Shown piece after piece: positions 55,780 to 64,000 of a DNA stretch of 64,000 bases (positions are counted from its first letter, which is position 1; each line of letters begins with the position of its first letter). The position numbers and the translations under genes were made by a program. The stretch covers positions 1,488,001 through 1,552,000 of the forward strand of contig JAHDVF020000240.1 in NCBI GenBank assembly GCA_022606425.2, written 5' to 3'. The notes beneath the pieces were generated by a model that saw nothing but the letters and a program-made list of their open reading frames with translations, did not search any database and had not been told where the DNA came from. This stretch comes from Lepidostoma basale (taxonomy: Eukaryota; Arthropoda; Insecta; Trichoptera; Lepidostomatidae).

Positions 55780-56325
55780 GTACGAGGGTAATACCAAATG
55801 TATGATCTATTATTTAAAATCTAAAACATGTATATATTTTTCTGCACAATCATCACCTCCCTGAGAAACTCATTCTTGGTGTATTTGTAATGGAGTTCTC
55901 GCTTGGCATTAAAGTTGAGCCAAGGGCGATGTTAATAGTTATTCTTCTTTTTAATATAAAAGGCGTTAAACGTCAGAAGTCACGTGGCGTAGCAGTGTAG
56001 ACAGTAGCGTAGCTCGGTGGGAGAGTCGGGGGTTCTTTGTACGTAGACTTGACGGCGTAGACTCGTGTCGGTTAGAAGTCGCAAGAAGGAATACTGTCAA
56101 TGGTGGTCGGATGTACCGCTTTTATATGCTTTGCTTCCCTTTTCACACGATGCTCTGCTCTAGTGACCTAGTGACCTGTGTGAATAAATCTGGGCCCCGA
56201 TTATCACTTTTGATAAGTAGGTCCTAAGTCAGGCGTTTTCGGTTATTCGTGTAATATATTTCATCATGAAATATGCTGATTCAGCAGTCGACGTCCACTT
56301 ATATGGGTTATGCATTTAACCCCGA
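55780..56325. other. Unassigned, with a mariner-like start
   Basis: tacgagggtaataccaaatg at 55784 looks like a mariner-type end, followed by decayed sequence. 55980-56220 is GC-richer and contains gaataaatctg; origin unknown. Confidence 0.35.
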
Positions 56326-56329
56326 CACA

Positions 56330-56600
56330 TCCAATTAGATGGCTCTAGTGTAGATTGAACTAAAAAATGTGAAGTGTTTCCCAACATTGTAGCATATATA
56401 CATCTTCCAAAAATTTGTCAGACGTGGTGGTCGTAAGAAGGGCGAAGTGCGCTTAACCCAACCAATGACAGGTCATAAGTCCTGTGAACGCCTCGACCAC
56501 CATATTGTTTCCAATTTACATTTTCGTCTCTATTGAGATACAATTAATCCTTAAAATTGATAACCCGCAATGGGTAAAATCCAGTATTTGTATACATTCA
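56330..56600 (-). repeat. Repeat Q, partial copy
   Basis: Shares gcgcttaacccaaccaatga, caggtcataagtcctgt and cgtctctattgagatacaat with the other Q copies. Lacks the other half of the unit. Confidence 0.75.
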
Positions 56601-56936
56601 AAATGTTACATAGTTTATATTTTTAAGATCGATACACAACCCACCATACACTTTCGTCAATGGGTGATGATTTTCAATTTGTTTAATTCCATTTTACATT
56701 CTAAAAACATAACAGTAAACTTGGAGGTAGTGTCAAGTGAGAGCTTCATTTCAAACAGTTGCCATGCCAAGACCGAGCGTCCCGGAAAGGTGGTGGTGTA
56801 GATTTAAAAAATAAATAAATATACATATCTTTGTATAATTCATTGTTTTAGCGGAAACACTATGATACTTCAACATTATTAACCGTATAATTTTGAACAC
56901 CGTTGTAATATCAATTTTTTTTTTTTTAAATTCTAT

Positions 56937-57414
56937 TCCTTATGTATGAAAGCGAAGCATGGAACTGGCAAAAGAAAGATGTAAGTAGAATAAATGCAGT
57001 GAAAATGAGATCTCTTAGAACAAATGTATGGAAAATCTGTGTATGATAAAGTGTCGAATGAAAATATAAGAAGTGAATCCAGTGCAAATGAGAGTGTTAT
57101 GAACAATATAATTATAGTAACATTATGATAGCTTGGACACAAGGAAAGAATGAATGTAGAAAGAATATTCAAAAAAGTATATGTTAACAATGTAAATGGA
57201 ACATGAAATAGAAGAAGGCCGAGGAACATGTGTCACGATCAAATAAATCAAAAATTGAATGTTGGCCACGTGAGGAGTCGGAGAAATTCGACGTGCGTGC
57301 ATGATGCATTTTATGAATGTTGAAGAAGCGAGGGAAGTATGTCAGGAAAGAAAAGTGTGGCAGTTGATTCTTTCTGCCTACCTCTTCGGAGAGACGGCGT
57401 GATGGTTGGTTAGT
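56937..57414 (+). mobile_element. LINE-TTAG copy with target duplication
   Basis: Coding tail from [15 protein letters not shown] codons to the stop and ggttggttagt. A 10 bp target duplication, taaattctat, lies at 56927-56936 and 57415-57424. Several frame breaks. Confidence 0.85.
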
Positions 57415-57424
57415 TAAATTCTAT

Positions 57425-57535
57425 GAAATTATCACGACAGCTGTTTCACTAACCAATGTTGATATATTCAGGTGATTTGATTGCGTGATATGTTCCAACA
57501 TTGATTGGAAAAACAGCTGTCGTAATAATTTAAAT
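57425..57535. repeat. Small snap-back repeat
   Basis: aattatcacgacagctgttt faces aaacagctgtcgtaataatt, and ccaatgttgatat faces caacattgattgg-like sequence, with a short loop. Possibly a MITE remnant. Confidence 0.6.
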
Positions 57536-57550
57536 AAGTAAACTGAAATT

Positions 57551-58373
57551 ATAATATGTAGTGTTCAAAATTAAACAGTTAATGAATTTGTATTGTAAGA
57601 AAATAGGAGATGCTTATTTTTTTTTAATTATCTTAAAATTTCTGGAATCTAATAATTAAATTTTATGTAAAGAGACACAATTCATTATTTACCGAATCGA
57701 ATCTGCTATGCCTTATACAGTACACAACCGCAATAATAAATATATATTTATAATCAATGTAATATATATTTTTACTTTAAATATTTCAATTCTCCATTTG
57801 GCTATAAAATAATACTTATATAATAAAAAAAATACATACATTTTAATAATGCCTAATACTAGGGCAAAAGATTTCAAAATGTAATAACAAAAATTATGCT
57901 CTTTGAGAAGACAAGTTCCAAAATTTGTTTGAAGTTTTACACCATTGCTCAGGCAACAGTGAAGTAAACCAAATTACTCTCATACATAAATCTTTAACTG
58001 TTATATAAATGTTAATTATTGTAAACAGTTATAAATATAAAGTATTACAAAAATCTGTAATGCATATGAAAACTTTTTTATTTAATTTTGTAAAAAAATT
58101 ATAAAATGGTTATATTATCCAAATTATTTTACCCGTGTATGTATTTTTTCCTATATATATATTTTCTCTAATATTCAAAAGCTGATAATATTTTTTCCAT
58201 ATTGATGATCTATAAACAGGGCTTCCCAAACTACATTCCGTTCAAACTGAATAGGTGTTCTACAAAATTTTTAAACGGTTTTATACGCTGCAACATATTT
58301 AATTATCTTCAACTTCATATTGAAAGGTGGGTGATGATAAATCTCCACTGATGTTTATGACACCAAGTATCTA
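57551..58373. other. No gene recognised
   Basis: Very AT-rich spacer with no coding potential. Confidence 0.5.
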
Positions 58374-59470
58374 ACAGTTGGGCTGAAAAGTTCGTAGGCT
58401 AACATAGTAAAACACATTTTTTGTGGTAAAATTCGATTTTATTATTCAATATAGTTCCCTTCGAGGGCGATACAACGATTATAGCGGTCATAAAATTTTT
58501 CTATACCATTTATATAGTATGATTTCTCTTCAGCTTTAAAATAAGCCTCAGTTTCAGCGATTACCTCTTCATCAGTGCAGAATTTCTTCCCGGCGAGAAT
58601 TCTCTTGAGGTCTGCAAATAGGAAAAAGTCACTGAAAGCCAGATCTGGAGAATACGGTGAATGGGGAAGCAATTCGTAGCCTAATTCATGCAATTTTGCC
58701 ATCGTTTGAATTGATTTGTGACACGGTGCATTGTCTTGATGAAACAGCACTATTTTCTTCTTCAAATGGAACCGATTGTGATTTCATCCTTCAAACGCTC
58801 CATCGACGCTATGTAATAATTGCTGTTGATGGTCTGGCCCTTTTCGAGGTAATCAATGAATATTATACCATGCGCATCCCAGAATGCTGTTGCCATAACT
58901 TTGCCAGCCGACTGTTGTGTCTTTTCACGCTTTGGATTCGGTTCATCGCGTTCAATCCACTCGGCTGACTATCGATTGGACTCTGGAGTGTAGTACTGGA
59001 GCCATATTTCATCTTCTTTCTTCTTCCTCTTAGTTTAGGTCGTATGACCTGTTTGTGACGGTGGGCTGTCCTGGGATGATGATGTCCAGCCATCTCTCCA
59101 TCTCTTCGGCGGCCTTCCTGGTAATCTCTTGCTGCTTGGGTTTTCATCTATAACAATTTTTGCAATTCTTGTTCCATGCGGTCCACGTGGTCTCTCCAAA
59201 AGCGCCTTCTGCTTCTTCCCCGTCTCACTATGTCTTCAACACCACAGACAGACCTTATCGTTTAATTTCTGATCCGATCTCTGAGAGTTTTGCCTGCGAT
59301 AGAACGTAGGGTTCGCATTTCTGCTACTCTAAGAAGGTTCTTCCATTGTAATATTTCATCCAATGTAATATATCGATGGAAAAATTTGTCAAGGTTGGTA
59401 CTAAATAAAAATCATATGGATTTAATTCTAGTAACATTATCTATGCCTATGAACTTTTCAACCCTACTGT
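58374..59470 (-). mobile_element. Mariner element C with a nested LINE
   Basis: Ends acagttgggctgaaaagttc and, read inward, acagtagggttgaaaagttc, with TA outside (58372-58373, 59471-59472). The minus strand holds an open 107-codon C-terminal transposase (58765-58442): VLFHQDNAPCHKSIQTMAK-like, LLPHSPYSPDLAFSDFFLF, EVIAETEAYFKAEEKSYY. The second and third catalytic Asp are present. The upstream part is frame-shifted and the N-terminal half is deleted. A LINE-AAG copy is inserted at 59005-59350. Confidence 0.88.
59005..59350 (-). mobile_element. LINE-AAG copy inside mariner C
   Basis: Minus strand: AEMRTLRSIAGKTLRDRI, VCGVEDIVRRGRSRRRFWRD, HVDRMEQE, then AAG-rich tail (59010-59030). Closely follows the 10775 copy (SFTGKTLRDRDRN, RSRRRYWRDHV). 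It is younger than the mariner it interrupts. Confidence 0.8.
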
Positions 59471-59472
59471 TA

Positions 59473-60899
59473 GACACAGTTGGGGCACCATCTTTTTTCA
59501 CACCGTGCGCATGAAAGAGATGGGGTGTATTGTTTTTTCCTGACTGGCTGACAAGCCTTGTCAGTTTATTGACAGTTGCCAAGGTTGACTAGTATTCATA
59601 AACCTGACATATGTTTTAAATATTCAGCATATCAGTGAATAAATTATGGAAGGAAAAGTCTGTATGAAATTTCATAAGTCCGGATTGTTCTTTTTAACCA
59701 TAAAATTTTATTGACTTTGAAATGAAATTTAAAAAGCTATGTATTCTGTTAAAATTTCTGGGTTTTCGAAGTGTTCCATTCCAGATAAAGTTTGGGAAAC
59801 CCTGATCTATAATATTCTTATAGCAGTAACTTCCTGCAAGTGTTAAGGTTGTTAATCTCTGAATATGAATAGGTTATTGCATGTGGTACGAAGTGTGTAT
59901 GTGTATATCCTTATTAATAATTCTGCATTGAACTATGTATAGGAGTCTTCATTGTTCTTCATTTCATTGGAGTGGGGCGGGTTTTAATGTTATTTATATT
60001 TAAATACCGTTTTCTATGTCATATGTTTACTCCATCATAGTTTAATCCTATTGTTAACATAACAAAACACTTACAAGTAAAAAACATTAATTCAAGAACA
60101 TTTTACATATGTTACAATTCGTTTTCTTGGTTATTGAATAAGTTTTATACATTTGTGCATTGTAATGATGTATAATATCAATAGGATTAAACTAAAACAA
60201 AGCTCCTGGGTTTTGATTTTTACCTAAGGTCTTAATTTATACACTTTTGTGGTTAGTCAAACATTTATAGGCTTACCTTTCTTTTGCTAAGTATTTAATC
60301 TTAATGTATCAATTTTGTTTTTCTGTTATTTTGATATTACCTTATTTAAAGATCCAATTATCTCTAGCTTACATATTATATGATTTGTATAACAATTGTA
60401 TTCTATTTTAGCTGAAGAGACAACTAATAGGTTACAAATTCAGTTATTCTTTGTCCGATTGTAGATTTTTAATAACATATCTTGTAGATTTGTATTTTTT
60501 TTTAAATATATTATTTAACAATCTAATAAGTTCAACAGTAATGCTATTTTAAGTAGAATCTAACTAAATAATAGAGCATAAAACAAACAATATTTGTACA
60601 CATTTTGATTCGGTATGTGCATTGATTTTGAAAGTTTTTGTAGATGTTTGATTATTATTCAAAAGAGCATATCGATCAAAGTTTTTCAACATCACTTGAA
60701 TGTATTAAATTAGTGCCATTTTTCATGTATATTCAATTGGTGTTTAAGAATTGTTGTAACCTCACATTAATTTTGTCAGTGCCATACCTGTTAACTGTGA
60801 TGTTGCTCATTAGAATATTAACGGTGATCAGAAATTAAACTAGTATCTACATATACAATTTAATTTATATTTATACTTTAAAAAAAATTGTCACAAATA
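59473..60899. other. No gene recognised
   Basis: 1.4 kb AT-rich spacer. Short open frames (for example 60644-60838) show no domain. Confidence 0.5.
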
Positions 60900-60901
60900 T
60901 A

Positions 60902-61315
60902 CAGTAGATTCCCAGTTTTCCGGGATATATGGCGAAAAAAAATCCCATATAATTGATTTCCCGGTTAATCCTTTTTATTAATGATGTCCCGTATAGTTTG
61001 ATCACCAACATTTTCAAACTTTTGAATTGTTTCGAGTTTTTGTTCAATTGAAAGTACGACTCGTTTGCGTTTATCCATTGTACCATAAACATTATACCAT
61101 AGACACTTTTTCACAGTAAAATAAAATTTTGACTTCAGAGCCACATGTTGGCGGTGGCGCCAATGTGAACTAAACCCAATGTCATTGTGACAGATGCATT
61201 ATAAGTACTGTTGTGAAATATTTTTTCAGTGACTGTGTCTTTTTTTCAATGACTGAAGTGTCCCGGATAATCTGTTTCCCGGTTAACCCGACCCCAGAAA
61301 ATCTGGAGTCTACTG
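60902..61315 (-). mobile_element. Pogo/Tigger-like MITE with a transposase start
   Basis: Ends cagtagattcccagttttcc and, read inward, cagtagactccagattttct, with TA on both sides (60900-60901, 61316-61317). Minus strand from 61081 reads MDKRKRVVLSIEQKLETIQK, the N-terminal helix-turn-helix of pogo/Tigger transposases, and then runs out. Its sister at 30944 keeps a different part of the same kind of protein. Confidence 0.85.
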
Positions 61316-61317
61316 TA

Positions 61318-62219
61318 TAGATTAATTGTTTGAATTCAGTAAATACACAACACAATAACAAGTGAAATCTACATTTGTTTCTTAACTCATAATAAAATAC
61401 TAACTTATGGCAATCTAAATAGCTCGATCTTGTCTCTTCATAATATAGTTACCATAATAAACACTTTGGAGCATTCTTATTAAATAGTCACACGATCAAA
61501 ATTATCCTTCACTAGATAACTTTTAATTCAATGACACTATGAAATGTTTGGTGGAAATAAAATAAAGTATTAGTTGAAGTACTGTTATTGTAACAATACT
61601 ATTGCTACGATAAGTAAGTTTAAAATAAAATATTTTCGTAATTTGGAAGCATCGTTTATCATAGTAACGTAGGCCAAATAGTAATTACAGCATCTGTTTA
61701 ACTTGTTCTACTTGTAACATTGTAATCTTCAATTGATATTTGTGCTATATATTGTGTATTTTAAAATTATATTCAAGTTTAGATTGTCACAATAAGAAAA
61801 AAAATAAGGATGTGTAATGGGAATGTCACTTAATATCGACCACAACTATCTCCCAACCGCTGTTAAACTACATCAGAACACTCCATACAAACACCAATAT
61901 TTAAATAATCACTTACATACCTCTATTCTATTATAGAACACCTCATATGAATCCATATTTTATTTATTTACATATTTGAGTCATATCACATTGCCTTTTT
62001 ATACATTCCAGTTGTAATTAACTTTTTGTTTGAGATAAATCTTTCTTCAATATCTAATGTAAGATATATGATCAGATTTAATGACTCAATTCAGTTGCAC
62101 AGTGCACATTAAATTTGTAGTGAAAATAGCTTTTGATTATTATACTGGTGTACACTGTTCTGCGTAGTAGGGTTAGATCGAATACAAATATATTGTTATC
62201 CAAATAATCTTGTTAACTT
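61318..62219. other. No gene recognised
   Basis: AT-rich spacer without open frames or recognisable repeats. Confidence 0.5.
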
Positions 62220-62223
62220 TTAA

Positions 62224-62792
62224 CCCATTGCGCCACTGACTCATTTTTTTAATTACAACAACATTAAGACTAAATTACACACAAAATAAAAATGGTAAAA
62301 CATAAAAGCATAATTTTTTTGTTGTTCGTAAGCTACATCATTATGGCTCATCCCCAGGTAGTTTGAGAAGTGATGTTCTATGGAACTGTCACTTGACACA
62401 TCACTTTCACTATTTGAACGTTCCAAAACATTGTTCGAAGGCGTAAAATCACTAGAATCACTAGAATATTCATCAACTTCATTCTCACTGCCACTTTCCA
62501 AAAGGATTCGCTGTATTTCATACTCATTTGATGAAATATTACAAGCGCGACGAGTTTGTTTACGAGTGCGTTCGGCCATTTTGGAGGTATTGACAGATGT
62601 TAAAATATCGTAATATTTTGTAATAAATAATGTGAAATAAATTGTGATTATTACATTTTATTATGAAATCATTAACCGAAATATACTTATTTATGTCATT
62701 TTTATGAATAAAGTTATTGTCATTCAGTTTTAATATAAAAAAAATCACTCCAAAGATAAACCGGCGATTTGCCGGCTTTGTGTTGCAATGGG
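62224..62792 (-). mobile_element. piggyBac-like element with transposase N-terminus
   Basis: TTAA at 62220-62223 and 62793-62796; ends CCCATTGC and GCAATGGG. Minus-strand ORF 62579-62253 starts MAERTRKQTRRACNISSNEY and has an acidic Ser/Asp/Glu stretch (SGSENEVDEYSSDSSD), the style of piggyBac transposase N-termini, then shifts to unrelated residues. The catalytic domain is deleted, so it is non-autonomous. Confidence 0.8.
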
Positions 62793-62796
62793 TTAA

Positions 62797-63224
62797 TGTT
62801 GAATTTTGTCTAACACATTTTCAATTACCAGCCACTTAAAAGTTTCCAGAATTTCTTTTAATTTGATTTTGATTTTGTTTGAAACATTCCGGAGTTGAAA
62901 GATCGACTGCACAATCCTACTTAACATTAGCTGTAGTAAGACGCTCAAATGGTTACTAAGTTTAGTTTTTGTACTGCATTAAAATTACGGCTAGTTGTAT
63001 ATATTATTTATTTTTGTTACCATGTCAAATATGCAAAACCATTGATTTTTAAAATAATGATAATGTTTTTTTAAGTTCTTAGATAAGTTGTTGTTTTATT
63101 GTATAATGTTATAATTAACTAAAGAAACTTCACCGTACTTTAGATTGTATTAAAGTAATATAAACTACAGTGCAGTTAAGCTATTCAATAACAAAACAAA
63201 CTGATGTTATTCAATTTTTTTTTT
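62797..63224. other. No gene recognised
   Basis: AT-rich spacer. Confidence 0.45.
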
Positions 63225-63430
63225 AAATATTTGATTTGATTCAATTGTGCCACGTTTTCCTCGGCCTTCCTCTTTTTCTAGTTCTGTTTACTTTGTTTAC
63301 ACGTAAGGATTCGAAGAAATCGACATGCGTGCATGACACTATGAATGTAGAGGTAGCAAGAGAAACAGAACAGAACAATATTTTTGCCTACCCCTTCAGA
63401 AGACGGTGTCATGCTAAGTTCGTTAGTTTT
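63225..63430 (+). mobile_element. LINE-TTAG copy with an inverted 5' part
   Basis: 63225-63300 is the minus-strand [15 protein letters not shown] segment; 63301-63430 is the plus-strand next segment (NRHACMT, MNVE, FAYPF) to a degraded tail (ctaagttcgttag). The two pieces abut in the LINE's own order. Confidence 0.75.
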
Positions 63431-64000
63431 ATATTTATTTTTTTAAATGTTTTTTCCCTCCACAATTTCAACTGAATTATTTCTTAACCCTTTATCGCGT
63501 AGCTAATTCTATTAAATTGTTTATCAGAGAAGATAAGCGTAACTTTGTTTAATTTATATTAATATCTTGAAGCATGAGTTAAAGACATTATTTATAACAT
63601 GAAATCAACCTTTTCTGAACTCTATTTATAGAATATAAATATCTATGACCAGTCATTATTAAAATGTAATAATTCTATTAGGATATGAACTCTTCCAAAT
63701 AATTTATTAAATTGCCTTATATTAGGAATTATATTTATTTAAAATTATACCCATTTAGCATTTTAGATAGACTCCATACTAAAAAAATACAATAGAATTC
63801 AATTATGTTGTTTTTTTCATATTGAATTAATGTTTATTTTGTCAATATCTTATTGGTTCTGTAGTTTATACAATTTGCTTATCAATTGTCTTTAATTTAA
63901 ACTTGCAATTTTAAAGCATAAAAAGTTTAAATTTTTGACAATGCTTTATAAAAACAAGAATAAATAACCATTATATATATTTTTTATTTTTATTTCGACA
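63431..64000. other. No gene recognised
   Basis: AT-rich. TTAACCCTTTATCGCG at 63485 could be the end of a TTAA-type element, but no partner end is inside the window. Confidence 0.4.

Overview
This is a 64 kb piece of an animal nuclear genome, almost certainly an insect: it is AT-rich, genes have many introns with GT-AG junctions, and intergenic and intronic DNA is packed with insect-type transposable elements (mariner, pogo/Tigger, piggyBac-like, hAT-like, DUF4817-type transposases, several non-LTR retrotransposons, a tRNA-derived SINE). I cannot name the species; a hemipteroid insect is a weak guess.

Three complete host genes were rebuilt exon by exon with consistent reading phase. (1) Arl1, a Golgi small GTPase, plus strand, 10008-11488, 4 coding exons, 180 residues. 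(2) The catalytic subunit of DNA polymerase delta (POLD1), minus strand, 40887 down to 17357, 18 coding exons, 1087 residues, with all exonuclease, polymerase and cysteine motifs intact. (3) The ankyrin-repeat DHHC palmitoyltransferase Hip14/ZDHHC17, plus strand, 44029-55337, 6 coding exons, 607 residues. POLD1 and Hip14 are divergent, about 3.1 kb apart; that gap is filled by one transposon with an LTR element nested in it. The three genes have unrelated jobs (Golgi traffic, DNA replication, protein palmitoylation).

Layout: 1-9.9 kb is repeats only (an inverted tandem array, a SINE, a mariner, LINE ends). 10-11.7 kb is Arl1. 12-17.2 kb is gene-free with a mariner, a TTAA-flanked MITE, LINE fragments and a broken DUF4817 element. 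17.3-40.9 kb is POLD1, whose long introns carry most of the mobile DNA. 41.1-43.8 kb is a pogo-type element with a nested LTR. 44-55.4 kb is Hip14 with MITEs and LINE pieces in its introns. 55.4-64 kb is gene-free with a LINE, a mariner holding a nested LINE, a pogo-type MITE and a piggyBac-type MITE.

The most notable material is in the repeats: a LINE family whose ORF runs to within a few bases of a (TTAG)n tail and makes 10-12 bp target duplications (six documented here, several inside one palindromic MITE family); a 1.8 kb head-to-head array flanked by a 12 bp direct repeat; a pogo-type element with a PHD-like finger and a nested tRNA-Lys-primed LTR; and a 2.6 kb TIR element encoding a protein family I cannot assign to a named transposase class. 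Family labels used here (LINE-TTAG, LINE-AAG, LINE-TTTGA, MITE-P, repeat Q and so on) are working names.
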